From the NCBI RefSeq assembly GCF_004006665.1, contig NZ_QOCL01000012.1, positions 124,001-188,000 of the forward strand: a stretch of 64,000 nt of DNA, given 5' to 3'. Below the pieces are notes generated by a model. The model worked only from the letters and a program-made list of their open reading frames with translations. It did not search any database and was not told where the DNA came from. The DNA is from Halobacteriovorax sp. HLS (GTDB taxonomy: Bacteria > Bdellovibrionota > Bacteriovoracia > Bacteriovoracales > Bacteriovoracaceae). Within the stretch, counting starts at the first letter, position 1, and the number at the start of each line of letters is the position of its first letter. Below, piece after piece: positions 25,928-34,932 of this stretch. Both the position numbers and the translations under genes were made by a program.

Positions 25928-26743
25928 TTGAGCTTTTTAGAAGTACTCTATCAGCAGATGGGAATCAAAGACGTTGTCGACATTGGTGTCGTCTCGATTA
26001 TCCTTTATCAAATTCTGCGAATAGTACAAGGTACCAGAGCTCTACAAATACTTCTTGGTCTCGTTTTAGTCCTGTGTTTGTGGGGAATTGGACTTTACTA
26101 TAAACTTTATTCTCTAAATTGGATTCTAACTCACTTCTTTGAGTACTTTGTTCTTATTTTTATTATTCTGTTTCAAGATCAACTTAGATCCGCCCTGGCC
26201 AGTGTTGCTACGGGGAGACGAGTTTTCTTTGGAGTATTTTCGCGCAAAAGAGATACTCTAGAGATTGAAGAGATTGTTGAAGCGACAAGTGTTCTTAGTA
26301 AAGAGAAAATTGGCGCGCTAATTGTATTTGAACGAGACCACGGGCTCGAAAATATCATTAACACTGGAACTCGGTTAAATAGTGAAATACATAGTGACTT
26401 AATTTATTCAATTTTTCAGTCTAGCTCTCCTTTACACGATGGGGCCATTTTAATTCAGGGCTCTAAAATTGCGGCCGCAGGATGTTTTCTGCCTCTATCG
26501 AATAATGTAGAAATTGATAGACACCTAGGAACCAGGCATCGTGCAGCTCTTGGGATTTCTGAGATTTCTGATGCTATTGTCGTTACCGTTAGTGAGGAAA
26601 ATGGGAAAATGAATGTTTGTGTCGATGGTTCGTTCTATCTGTGTTCGAATGAAAATCAGCTTAGACAATATTTAAAACATTTATGGTCAAATGAGAAATT
26701 AGATAAGAATCTTAAACCAATACAGCAAAGGGTAGTAGAATGA
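25928..26743 (+). CDS. dacA: Membrane diadenylate cyclase
   Basis: 271 residues, start TTG with SD TAGGAG. Three membrane helices (about 17-85) precede a DAC domain with the catalytic DGA (171-173) and RHR (203-205) motifs, in LHDGAILIQGSKIAAAGCFLP and GTRHRAALG. It makes cyclic di-AMP from two ATP. It overlaps the cdaR-like gene by 4 bp and glmM follows, the conserved cdaA-cdaR-glmM order of Firmicutes, where CdaR and GlmM control the cyclase. Confidence 0.95.
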   Translation: MSFLEVLYQQMGIKDVVDIGVVSIILYQILRIVQGTRALQILLGLVLVLCLWGIGLYYKLYSLNWILTHFFEYFVLIFIILFQDQLRSALASVATGRRVFFGVFSRKRDTLEIEEIVEATSVLSKEKIGALIVFERDHGLENIINTGTRLNSEIHSDLIYSIFQSSSPLHDGAILIQGSKIAAAGCFLPLSNNVEIDRHLGTRHRAALGISEISDAIVVTVSEENGKMNVCVDGSFYLCSNENQLRQYLKHLWSNEKLDKNLKPIQQRVVE

Positions 26744-27666
26744 AACGCTTTGGTAGAGGTTTAGAAAAAGATGATGCACTTTCAAGACACTTTCTAAAGC
26801 TAGTAAGTGTTCTATTTGCTTCATTCCTATGGTTCTACGTTTTAAACTCCGAGCCGCAGATTGTTGAGCAGTCTATGCATCTACGTTTATTGACTCCTGC
26901 TGGAAAGAGTATTTCTAATATCGTTCCTCAGAAAGTTGCGGTAAAAATAAAAGGCTCAAGGGCCTTTGTAAGAACTGTACTAAATCAAGAGTTAAGTGTT
27001 GTTGTCGATTTAAAGAAATACTCGGTTAACAAGAAAGGCGGTTTTCGTGTCTTTCTTACTCATTCTGATGTAACTGTGCCCTTTGGAGTAGAAGTAATTA
27101 GCATTACTCCTGAGAGTTTTAATGTTGAGCTTCAAAAAGAAATTAGAAAAGAAGTCGCTGTTAAACCTGTCCTAACTGGTAATATCGCGCCAGATTTAAA
27201 ATTGATAAATACATCAGTTTCTCCAAAAACGGTTCTGATTTCAGGCCCAATTGAAGTAATGAGAAAGGTCTCTAAAGTTCAGACTGTTCCTATCGATATT
27301 TCATCTCTTCAAGGAGAAGGTGACATAAAAATAGCCTTGGCCGACTTAGATCAGAGAGTTTCTATTGATAGAAATACGCCAGTCGACTTTAATTATACGC
27401 TCAAACCGCGTAAGGCGAATCTCACTTTAAAGAAAATTAAAATCAGCTTTCTATCTACTTCAACGAAGATATCCTCTAAGGTTAAGTACGTCTCTTTGGA
27501 CGTATTGGCACCGGAAGGGGTGCGTCTAAATAAGTCTGACATCCAAATTATAGCTGAAGTTCCTGAAAGCAAAGGAACGCACAGTGTAAAATTGCGTGCA
27601 AACTTGCCAGAAGGCATTCATCTTTTGCAAATTAACCCCCAATCTATTAATGTAAGCACTCGTTAA
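26740..27666 (+). CDS. cdaR: YbbR-domain protein, CdaR-like
   Basis: 308 residues: a short cytosolic start, one membrane helix (20-40, ending FASFLWFYVLNS), then periplasmic YbbR-type repeats with the recurring patterns KVAVKIKG, TPESFNVELQKE and PKTVLISGP. In Firmicutes CdaR binds the cyclase CdaA in the membrane and tunes its activity. The 4-bp overlap with dacA supports a complex here. glmM starts 46 bp later. Confidence 0.85.
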   Translation: MKRFGRGLEKDDALSRHFLKLVSVLFASFLWFYVLNSEPQIVEQSMHLRLLTPAGKSISNIVPQKVAVKIKGSRAFVRTVLNQELSVVVDLKKYSVNKKGGFRVFLTHSDVTVPFGVEVISITPESFNVELQKEIRKEVAVKPVLTGNIAPDLKLINTSVSPKTVLISGPIEVMRKVSKVQTVPIDISSLQGEGDIKIALADLDQRVSIDRNTPVDFNYTLKPRKANLTLKKIKISFLSTSTKISSKVKYVSLDVLAPEGVRLNKSDIQIIAEVPESKGTHSVKLRANLPEGIHLLQINPQSINVSTR

Positions 27667-27712
27667 TATGCAGCTCACACTAGTGGGCTCTATACATTTA
27701 TGAAGGAAACCC

Positions 27713-29077
27713 ATGTCGGAAAGAAAGTTATTCGGTACAGATGGAATTCGTGGTAAAGCGAATATTTATCCAATGACTCCTGAAGTGGCAACAGCTCTTG
27801 GTAGGGCCGTTACTCACTATTTTCAAGGTCACACTAAGAGAAAGAAGCCTCTTATCATTGTTGGTAAGGATACGCGCTTAAGTTGTTATATGTTTGAACA
27901 AGCTTTTGCAGCAGGTGTATGTTCTCAAGGGGGAGAGGTGATTCTTACTGGACCTCTACCAACTCCTGGTGTTGCCTTTGTAACTGATTCGATGAGGGCC
28001 GATGCAGGCGTAATGATTAGTGCGTCTCACAATCATTACTCAGATAATGGGATTAAAATCTTTGATAGCAATGGTCATAAACTCCCTGATGAAGTTGAGC
28101 TTGAGCTTGAAGAACTGGTTTTAAATTTACAACTGATGCCGGTTAAAGTTGGTGGTGACTTAGGAAATGCTAAGAGACTTAGAGAAGTTTTTGGTAGGTA
28201 CTTGGTGCACGTAAAGTCCGCCATTTCGAACTCTTGTAAAATGGATCAAATGAGAGTCGTTCTCGACTGCGCCAATGGAGCAGGCTACAGAGTTGCACCA
28301 ATGATGTTCGACGAGCTTGGTGTAGAAGTCATTCCTTTAGGAGTGAAGCCAAATGGTCAAAACATTAATTTAAATAGCGGCTCTCTTCATCCTGAACAAG
28401 CGGCAGAATATGTTAAGCAATACAGAGCAGACCTTGGGGTTTGTCTAGATGGTGATGCCGACAGAGTTGTCATCATTGACGAAGATGGAGATGTTGTAGA
28501 CGGCGACGTTTTAATAGGTCTTTTCGCAAAACTCTTACTCGATAAGGGAAGCTTGAAAAAGGGTGATACAGTTGTTGGAACGGTAATGTCTAATTTAGGA
28601 TTAGAAAACTATATTAAATCCATAGGACTGAACTTTCATAGAACAAAAGTAGGCGATAGATATATTGTAGAGCATATGCGTGATAAGAATTGCATTCTTG
28701 GAGGAGAACCTTCAGGGCATGTTATTTTCGGAGAGTATGCAACAACTGGAGACGGTTGTCTGGCCTCTTTAAAAACAATCGAGGCGATGAAATTCTATGA
28801 TAAGAAATTAAAAGAGCTTACAAAGGAAATTAAATTATTTCCTCACATCGTAAAGAACGTAACAGTAAGAGAGAAAAAACCTCTAGAAGAAATTCCATCT
28901 ATTGTGAGTGCTCTTGCTGAAATCGAAAAGGAGTTAGGTTCGAAAGGAAGAATCTTACTTCGTTATTCAGGAACTGAGCCTCTTGCAAGAGTTATGGTTG
29001 AAGGAGAATCCTTGAGTACTGTAAACTCTATATGTGAAAGATTAGTAGACCTTGTTAAAAGGGAATTAGGTAATTAA
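27713..29077 (+). CDS. glmM: Phosphoglucosamine mutase
   Basis: 454 residues, standard size. It begins with LFGTDGIRGKAN, carries the phosphoserine loop ISASHNHYSDNG (active Ser105), the Mg loop CLDGDADRV, the sugar loop GGEPSGH and the C-terminal phosphate-binding RYSGTEPLARVM. It converts glucosamine-6-phosphate to glucosamine-1-phosphate for peptidoglycan and LPS. The SD AAGGAAA precedes the ATG. The last base of the stop is the first of the pdxJ ATG (TAATG). Confidence 0.97.
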   Translation: MSERKLFGTDGIRGKANIYPMTPEVATALGRAVTHYFQGHTKRKKPLIIVGKDTRLSCYMFEQAFAAGVCSQGGEVILTGPLPTPGVAFVTDSMRADAGVMISASHNHYSDNGIKIFDSNGHKLPDEVELELEELVLNLQLMPVKVGGDLGNAKRLREVFGRYLVHVKSAISNSCKMDQMRVVLDCANGAGYRVAPMMFDELGVEVIPLGVKPNGQNINLNSGSLHPEQAAEYVKQYRADLGVCLDGDADRVVIIDEDGDVVDGDVLIGLFAKLLLDKGSLKKGDTVVGTVMSNLGLENYIKSIGLNFHRTKVGDRYIVEHMRDKNCILGGEPSGHVIFGEYATTGDGCLASLKTIEAMKFYDKKLKELTKEIKLFPHIVKNVTVREKKPLEEIPSIVSALAEIEKELGSKGRILLRYSGTEPLARVMVEGESLSTVNSICERLVDLVKRELGN

Positions 29078-29835
29078 TGAAGACGAGATTAGGTGTCAAT
29101 ATCGATCATATCGCAACACTTAGACAGGCCAGAGGAGAGAGTTATCCTTCGGTTGTTGACGCAGCCACGACTGTCTTAAGAGAGGGTGCTGATCAAATAA
29201 CAATTCATTTAAGAGAAGATAGACGCCACATTCAAGATACCGATGTTGAGGCCGTCTACTTGGTCACGAAGAAATTTGGGAAGCCTCTCAATTTTGAGAT
29301 GGGTTGCAGTGACGAAATAATTGAGATTGCTATCGCAACTGGACCAGATTGGGTTTGTCTTGTTCCTGAAAAAAGAGAAGAACAAACTACTGAGGGTGGA
29401 CTAGACTTAATTGATTCAAAGAACTTTGAGAAAGTAAAAACAACTTGTGACTATCTAAAGTCTAAAGTTGAGGGATTAAAAATCTCCTTATTTCTTGAAG
29501 CTAACCCTGAAGTCTTAGAAAAAGCTTCCCAGCTTAATATAGATGCAGTTGAAATACATACAGGTGACTATGCTAAGGCATTTGTTCATGATGAAGATTA
29601 TTCGCATTTTTTAGAAACCTTCAGCACTGCTAAGAAGTTGCTCGTTTCAAAAGGTATTGGTTGCCATGCTGGTCATGGACTTACTCAAAGCAGCTTAATG
29701 CCACTAATAGAAAATAATTTATTTGAAGAATATAATATTGGTCATTGGATCATTTGCCAGGCCGTCTTTGATGGACTAGGTAATGTCGTTAATAAAATGG
29801 CCTCTAGTATGGAAAAATTCCCTTATACAAAGTAA
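29077..29835 (+). CDS. pdxJ: Pyridoxine 5'-phosphate synthase
   Basis: 252 residues. Conserved blocks: LGVNIDHIATLRQARG at the N-terminus, HLREDRRHIQD, NFEMG, LVPEKREEQTTEGGLD, VEIHTGDYA and the GCHAGHGL phosphate loop. PdxJ condenses 1-deoxyxylulose-5-phosphate with aminoacetone phosphate to form PNP. It follows glmM with a one-base overlap. acpS, which often follows pdxJ, is absent; the NAD(P)HX repair gene comes next. Confidence 0.97.
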   Translation: MKTRLGVNIDHIATLRQARGESYPSVVDAATTVLREGADQITIHLREDRRHIQDTDVEAVYLVTKKFGKPLNFEMGCSDEIIEIAIATGPDWVCLVPEKREEQTTEGGLDLIDSKNFEKVKTTCDYLKSKVEGLKISLFLEANPEVLEKASQLNIDAVEIHTGDYAKAFVHDEDYSHFLETFSTAKKLLVSKGIGCHAGHGLTQSSLMPLIENNLFEEYNIGHWIICQAVFDGLGNVVNKMASSMEKFPYTK

Positions 29836-29850
29836 TTAAAAGAGAGTCTT

Positions 29851-31446
29851 ATGAGAGTAGTTGATATTCAAGAAATGAAAGAGATAGAAAGATTAGCTGT
29901 AGAAGAGTATGGCTTTACAGAATCTTTAATTATTGAAAATGTCGGTATCCGTGGAGCTGACTTCATTGAAAAAACAATCCTTGATAAGATTGATTATGCT
30001 GGAGAAGTTGTTGTTCTAGTGGGTAGTGGAAATAATGCAGCTGATGGACTAGCAATCGCTAGAAACCTCGTTAATAAAGGTCATAGAGCAAGAGCATTTA
30101 TTCTATTTCCAGATGATGAAAAGTGTACTGAAGAGCAAGTTAAGCAAGTTAAACTTGCTCAAACTTACGGTGTGAGAATTAATGAAGTTAAAAACACCAA
30201 CCAAATTCAAAGTTATTTTAATGAAACACAAGACAGCTATATCGTTATTGATGCAGTCTTAGGAACAGGTTTTAAATTACCTCTTTCACAATACTTATTT
30301 GAAATATTTAACTGTGTAAACGATTCTGATGCAATCACTGTTGCAGTTGATATTCCGTCGGGGATAACGGCCAATGTAGGAGCTAAAAGCTCTGTAGCAT
30401 TAGAAGCAGACTTTACTTTAGCGATTGGACTTACTAAAACAGGTCACTATATCGATGAAGGAGCTAGGCATAGTGGTGAAGTTGTAACTCTCGACGTAGG
30501 ATTACCTAGAGAACTACTGGCGGGTGGTGATAAAGCACTTTTAAATGCTGAAACACTTTTTGGAGTATTTGGTCCTAGAAATAAATTTGCTCATAAGAAT
30601 ACATTTGGCCACACTCTTGTCCTTGGAGGGTCTCCAGGTCTCACAGGAGCCTGTATTATGGCCTCTTCAGGAGCGCTTAAAGTTGGTTCAGGTCTTGTCA
30701 CTGCGGCAACGTGGAAGAGTAGCTACCATGAGCTTACATCGAGAATGATGCCAGAAGTAATGACTGGACTAATTCCTACAAAATCAAATGAAGTAGAAGA
30801 TATTATTAAACAACTTGATCGTTACGATTCTGTTGTTATTGGACCAGGGCTCGGTACAGACTCTGAATCCAGAAAGGCCGTTCTACAAATATTAAATCAC
30901 TTTCCTGGTCCAGTAGTTGTAGATGCTGATGCAATAAAAGTATTGAGTTTAGAAGAAGACTCAAATCTTCTTCACTCTAGAAAGTACCCAACAATATTCA
31001 CTCCTCACATGGGTGAGTTTGCGCAATTTACTGGTGCAAGTATTGATGAAGTTCTACAAAGACCTATTGATTATCTAAAAGAAGTTGTAGATAGAACTAA
31101 TAGCTGTTTCATTATGAAAGGCCCATGTTCTTTTCTAGGCTTTCCTAACGGAGATGTGTACATCAACTATTACCCTAACGATGGAATGGCCACTGGTGGC
31201 TCTGGTGATGTTCTGGCAGGAATTCTTGGAGGTCTCTTGGCCCAAAGCCCTCTTGATAGAAAGCAATCCGGAATGTTTATGGATAAGAGTAGATTGTATC
31301 AAGCAGTTTGCTTAGGTGTTTCTGCACATACTATTGCAGGTAAGTATGCCGCCCAGAAAAATGGAGTAAGAGCAATGACTGCAGGTTCTATTGTTGAGAA
31401 TCTAAGTGAAGCGTTTAAAGTATTAAGCGAAGAAGAAATATTTTAG
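29851..31446 (+). CDS. nnr: Bifunctional NAD(P)HX epimerase/dehydratase
   Basis: 531 residues, the normal fused form. N-terminal epimerase (1-215): MKEIERLA start, VGSGNNAADGLAIARNL and DAVLGTGF, then VAVDIPSGI. C-terminal dehydratase (230-525): GHTLVLGGSPGLTGA, VVIGPGLGT, DADAI, TPHMGEFAQF and MATGGSGDVLAGI with the catalytic Asp. The enzyme repairs hydrated NADH and NADPH. It sits between pdxJ and tsaE in a close-packed run. Confidence 0.96.
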   Translation: MRVVDIQEMKEIERLAVEEYGFTESLIIENVGIRGADFIEKTILDKIDYAGEVVVLVGSGNNAADGLAIARNLVNKGHRARAFILFPDDEKCTEEQVKQVKLAQTYGVRINEVKNTNQIQSYFNETQDSYIVIDAVLGTGFKLPLSQYLFEIFNCVNDSDAITVAVDIPSGITANVGAKSSVALEADFTLAIGLTKTGHYIDEGARHSGEVVTLDVGLPRELLAGGDKALLNAETLFGVFGPRNKFAHKNTFGHTLVLGGSPGLTGACIMASSGALKVGSGLVTAATWKSSYHELTSRMMPEVMTGLIPTKSNEVEDIIKQLDRYDSVVIGPGLGTDSESRKAVLQILNHFPGPVVVDADAIKVLSLEEDSNLLHSRKYPTIFTPHMGEFAQFTGASIDEVLQRPIDYLKEVVDRTNSCFIMKGPCSFLGFPNGDVYINYYPNDGMATGGSGDVLAGILGGLLAQSPLDRKQSGMFMDKSRLYQAVCLGVSAHTIAGKYAAQKNGVRAMTAGSIVENLSEAFKVLSEEEIF

Positions 31447-31454
31447 AGATAATT

Positions 31455-31901
31455 ATGCAACTAAAAGTTTGGGAAGATGTAAATGAAAGTGATTTGCCAA
31501 GTGTTGTTGAACAACTAAAGTCTTCAATAAATAAACCTTGCGCTATAATTCTATCTGGCCCTGTGGGTGCAGGAAAAACAACTTTAACTAAAGAGTTTAT
31601 CACTGAAGATGATGGAGTCTGTTCTCCTACATATTCAATCATTAATGAATCCGGATCATATGCTCATGCTGACTTCTATCGACTAGAAAGTCCTGAAGAA
31701 GTTGTTCACTTAGAACTTTCCCTGTACCTAGAAGACAAAGATTACTTTTTAATCGAATGGGGAAGAGAATTTGTTAAAGAAATTCAAAGAAATATTGATC
31801 ATGATTGGTCTCTTTATGAGCTAGATATTTCGATAAATCCAAAAAAATCAGAGAATGAAACGACTTCTAGTAGAAGACTCGTTCTGTCAGAGATTAAATA
31901 A
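31455..31901 (+). CDS. tsaE: tRNA t6A ATPase subunit TsaE
   Basis: 148 residues. Walker A is GPVGAGKTT (35-43), the SPTYSIINES segment follows, then the HADFYRL block and LIEWG with the Walker B-like acidic residue. TsaE works with TsaB and TsaD to make threonylcarbamoyl-adenosine in tRNA. The gene begins 8 bp after nnr, a common neighbourhood. The C-terminal ~25 residues are extra and polar. Confidence 0.94.
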   Translation: MQLKVWEDVNESDLPSVVEQLKSSINKPCAIILSGPVGAGKTTLTKEFITEDDGVCSPTYSIINESGSYAHADFYRLESPEEVVHLELSLYLEDKDYFLIEWGREFVKEIQRNIDHDWSLYELDISINPKKSENETTSSRRLVLSEIK

Positions 31902-32315
31902 ATTTTCTACTTTCAACTACTTGAGATTTTGGACTGGGTAATTATTTCCGAGTATTTTCCTAAAGTTTTTCTATCATTTTCAAACAAGGAAATCTTAAGG
32001 AAAAAGTAAGTTCCCGAGAAAAAGAGTCTAACTCTTCAAATTTATTGGGCCAATCAGTAAAGAAAACTCAAGTATTTCTAAATTTCTGAAATTAAAGAAA
32101 AAAAGGCTATTTTTTAATGAGAAATCGTATTGACTTTAGAGGCCCTAACTTGTCATACTATTTTACGTAGAAAAGATTATTAATTTTAATCTTGAGCTAC
32201 GGGGAAGCACTGGACGCGACCCAGACAGCACACACAAGTAACTTTTTATGAACTTGTACTTTGCAACTAAAACCGGCTTAAACGCTTTAATTGGATTTTT
32301 TATGGAGGAAGACCA
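31902..32315. other. 414-bp non-coding region upstream of the Rrf2 gene
   Basis: No credible gene on either strand. The first 200 bp are A+T-rich. A candidate promoter lies at 32130-32159, and the ~150-nt stretch before the Rrf2 gene contains a locally G+C-richer segment (about 32191-32235) that stands out from the surrounding sequence and might be a structured leader or operator. Confidence 0.5.
32130..32159 (+). promoter_or_regulatory. Candidate promoter of the Rrf2-desulfurase operon
   Basis: TTGACT (32130-32135), 18-bp spacer, CATACT (32154-32159). It would give a leader of about 150 nt before the ATG at 32316. Confidence 0.45.
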
Positions 32316-32855
32316 ATGAGACTCACTTCTAAAGGACGCTACGCTGTAAGAGCGATGCTAGACTTAACAACTCACTCAAACGGAAACCCTGTTCGTTTAC
32401 AGGAAATTTCACAAAGACAGAACATTTCACTGCACTACTTAGAGCAACTTTTCAGAAAGCTTAGAAATGGGCAATCAGTAAAGTCTGTAAGAGGACCAGG
32501 TGGTGGTTACGTACTTGCTAGAAGCATGGACCAAATCACTATTAAGGATATTCTTGACTGTGTAGGTGAGAATATTAATCCTGCTAAGGATATCTTAGGA
32601 ACTGAAGCAGAATCAGCTTCTACAGTTGAATTTCACCTGTCTAAGAACTACTTTCAAAATCTTGGTTTGATTATGAGAGAGTACTTGTCAACAACTTCAC
32701 TTGGTGATCTAATGCGTAAAGCTAAAGACATTGAAATTGAAGCAAAGACGGAAGAAACAACTGCTCAGGTTGAAGTAGCACCAGCTGCTCAAGTTGAATC
32801 AACAATTGGTATGACTTCCGCAATTAGGAACCCAATTGGCGAGATTAATCAATAA
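32316..32855 (+). CDS. Rrf2-family regulator without Fe-S cysteines
   Basis: 179 residues. The N-terminus (RLTSKGRYAVRAMLDL) and winged helix (HYLEQLFRKLRNG, RGPGGGYVLAR) are clear Rrf2/IscR. IscR binds [2Fe-2S] with three Cys in the ~90-105 loop; here that loop reads DCVGENINPAKDILGTE with a single Cys, so the usual cluster cannot form. A 35-residue Glu/Ala/Val tail follows. SD ATGGAGGAAG is strong. The cysteine desulfurase overlaps its end by 20 bp, so it probably controls sulfur or Fe-S metabolism, perhaps sensing something other than a cluster. Confidence 0.9.
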   Translation: MRLTSKGRYAVRAMLDLTTHSNGNPVRLQEISQRQNISLHYLEQLFRKLRNGQSVKSVRGPGGGYVLARSMDQITIKDILDCVGENINPAKDILGTEAESASTVEFHLSKNYFQNLGLIMREYLSTTSLGDLMRKAKDIEIEAKTEETTAQVEVAPAAQVESTIGMTSAIRNPIGEINQ

Positions 32856-34008
32856 TAGATATTACTTTGATTATAATGCAACATCCCCGTTAGCGAGCTC
32901 TGTAAAACAGTGGCTCCCTAACGGGGATTTGTTATTTGCAAACCCTTCTTCTATCCATTCTTCTGGAAAGAAAACGAAAAAGTTCATTAATGAAACTCGA
33001 AATTATCTCTACGAGATTTTCTCACTAAATAAATCTGAATATAAACTATTCTTTCACTCTGGCGCTACTGAAGCGATCAATTCAATTCTTAAAGGATTTG
33101 CCCAAAAAGCTTATGCTAGTAACGAGCGAGTTCACCTTATTCATTCAACGGTTGATCACAGTTGTGTTTTCAACCTTAAAAATGAATTGGAGCTCTATGG
33201 TCATGGTGTTATTCAATTCAACGTTGACTCATCTGGAGACTACGAGCTTGAAGCACTCATTGATCAAATTAACTCTGTCTCAACTCAAAGTATTTTGAAC
33301 TTTACGTGGGTCAATAATGAGACGGGAGTTGTATGGCCACTAGATGCTTTAAAAGAAATTAAAGAAAGAACTAATTGTTTCATTCATGTAGATGCAGTTC
33401 AATCTGTTGGAAAAATTTCTAATTGGACAGAGCTATCTTCCTATGCAGATGCATATACTTTCTCAGGTCATAAATTTGGTTCTTTGAAAGGTATAGGTTT
33501 TTCTTTTTTAAAAGAAGATCTTCCTTTTTGCTCTATGATTAGGGGAGGAGGACAACAAGATGGTCTACGTTCAGGTACAGAAAATACATATGGTATCTAC
33601 TCTCTCAAATTAGCTTTAGAAGAAATTGTAGAAGCTAATTCTTTTGAGGAATTAACTTTGGCAAAGAGCTATATTGAAAATGAATTAACTTCTCTTTTAA
33701 ATTCTAAAACGAGTGTTATAGGCTCTAAAGCAAAGAATAGAAATTCAAATACTCTATCTATTTTACTTCCAGGTTATAAAGCCGATATCTTAATTACAGC
33801 ATTTGATTTAGCTAAAATGGATGTTAGCTCTGGTTCTGCTTGCTCATCAGGCGCAGTTCTTCCTAGTAGGGTTTTAATGGCAATGGGTGTGAGTGAAGAA
33901 GATGCTAAGAGCGCAATAAGATTTTCATTCGCACATGATATGACTCTTGAACAGGCCAAAGAGTATACACCTATTATTTCAAAAGTCCTAAAACGTTTTA
34001 TAAAATAA
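32836..34008 (+). CDS. Cysteine desulfurase, IscS/NifS type
   Basis: 390 residues starting at TTG 32836 with AGGA seven bases upstream, inside the Rrf2 gene. PLP-binding K213 lies in FSGHKFG, the catalytic loop Cys is C336 in SSGSACSSGAVLPSRVL, and HSGATEAIN, WVNNETG and VDAVQS are conserved. It strips sulfur from cysteine for Fe-S clusters or tRNA thiolation. No iscU, iscA or hscBA follows, so the scaffold is elsewhere. Group (I or II) leans to the IscS-like form by the SSGSAC loop. Confidence 0.92.
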   Translation: MARLINNRYYFDYNATSPLASSVKQWLPNGDLLFANPSSIHSSGKKTKKFINETRNYLYEIFSLNKSEYKLFFHSGATEAINSILKGFAQKAYASNERVHLIHSTVDHSCVFNLKNELELYGHGVIQFNVDSSGDYELEALIDQINSVSTQSILNFTWVNNETGVVWPLDALKEIKERTNCFIHVDAVQSVGKISNWTELSSYADAYTFSGHKFGSLKGIGFSFLKEDLPFCSMIRGGGQQDGLRSGTENTYGIYSLKLALEEIVEANSFEELTLAKSYIENELTSLLNSKTSVIGSKAKNRNSNTLSILLPGYKADILITAFDLAKMDVSSGSACSSGAVLPSRVLMAMGVSEEDAKSAIRFSFAHDMTLEQAKEYTPIISKVLKRFIK

Positions 34009-34055
34009 TTCATAATCCACCTCTATAAGGCTGGTTTCAGCTTTGGAATCTTGCT

Positions 34056-34077
34056 TTCGCCTTGCTAGAGAGGCGAA
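34056..34077. promoter_or_regulatory. Hairpin between the desulfurase and hup genes
   Basis: 7-bp arms TTCGCCT/AGGCGAA with an 8-nt loop, 48 bp past the desulfurase stop. It is followed by A-runs, not T-runs, on the + strand, so a role as terminator is doubtful. Confidence 0.35.
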
Positions 34078-34185
34078 TCATAAAAAAAAAATAAAAAAAG
34101 CTTTAAATAAAGGACTTAAGGGGTTGCCATTCAATATTTTTCGATTCAACATATACTTAACATATAAATTTGTACGGAGGCATTT

Positions 34186-34464
34186 ATGAACAAGAAAGAA
34201 CTATTAGAAGCAATTCTTAAGAACAAAGAACTAGAAGGAATGACTAAAAAAGACGCTGAGCTTTTCCTTAACACAACTATTGATACAATCAAGAAAACTG
34301 TTAAAAAAGGTGAAGACGTTTCTTTAATCGGTTTCGGATCTTTTTCTAAAGTAAAAAGAGCAGCTAGAATGGGTGTAAATCCTGCAACTGGTGAGAAGAT
34401 TAAAATTAAAGCAAAAACTCTTCCAAAATTTAAGCCAGGTAAAGCTTGGAAAGATATGTTCTAA
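34186..34464 (+). CDS. hup: HU-family DNA-binding protein
   Basis: 92 residues. It begins MNKKELLEAI, and carries GFGSFSKVKRAARMGVNPATGEKIKIKAK, the conserved beta-arm region of HU with the NPxTG tip. HU binds and bends DNA in the nucleoid. The SD is ACGGAGG. It stands alone between a noncoding stretch and a terminator. Confidence 0.96.
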   Translation: MNKKELLEAILKNKELEGMTKKDAELFLNTTIDTIKKTVKKGEDVSLIGFGSFSKVKRAARMGVNPATGEKIKIKAKTLPKFKPGKAWKDMF

Positions 34465-34494
34465 TTTTGGTTTTACCAATTTAGAATATCGTAG

Positions 34495-34519
34495 AGGGCC
34501 ATTTATTGGCCCTTTTTTT
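34495..34519 (+). terminator. Terminator of hup
   Basis: 6-bp stem AGGGCC/GGCCCT with a 7-nt loop and a run of T. It touches the stop codon of the convergent gene. Confidence 0.85.
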
Positions 34520-34931
34520 ATTGTTCAATAAATTTTTCAATATTTGTTACACACGTATCAACATCTTTATAAAACTGTTTTGTTATCTCATTACGTGGCG
34601 TTGATAGTTCACTTTCTTTCGTTACTATAAAATAGCAAAGTCCCGGATACGACTCTTGAACTCCTGCGAGTCGTAGATAGCTTCCTTCTGTATTAAACTC
34701 TTTAACATTACTAAACTTAAAATTTGCCCTTAGAGCACACTTCGTTTCAGTTCCAGGAATATCTTTACACTTAAAAGAGTTGAACTCTATTTTGTAATTT
34801 CCCGTACACCATACTTTTTCACAAGCAAGATCCAGGTTCTTTAGAAGAGCGCTCTCTTGTTGAGGTGTTAAAGTGAATGCAAAGCTGCTATTGGCCAAAA
34901 GAATTAAAAGTAGAGTTGTTAGATGTTTCAT
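34518..34931 (-). CDS. Small exported protein, unknown function
   Basis: The start is ATG 34931, after the SD AGGAATAAT; six residues of an earlier in-frame start lie in the upstream gene. A Sec signal peptide (1-18, ending SSFAF) leads a ~119-residue chain with seven Cys or so (KVWCTG, FKCKD, TKCALR, GLCYF, DTCV), probably disulfide-rich. No family was recognised. It begins one base from the stop of the lysozyme-like lipoprotein gene, so the two are likely one operon. Confidence 0.65.
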   Translation of the reverse strand: MKHLTTLLLILLANSSFAFTLTPQQESALLKNLDLACEKVWCTGNYKIEFNSFKCKDIPGTETKCALRANFKFSNVKEFNTEGSYLRLAGVQESYPGLCYFIVTKESELSTPRNEITKQFYKDVDTCVTNIEKFIEQ

Positions 34932-34932
34932 A

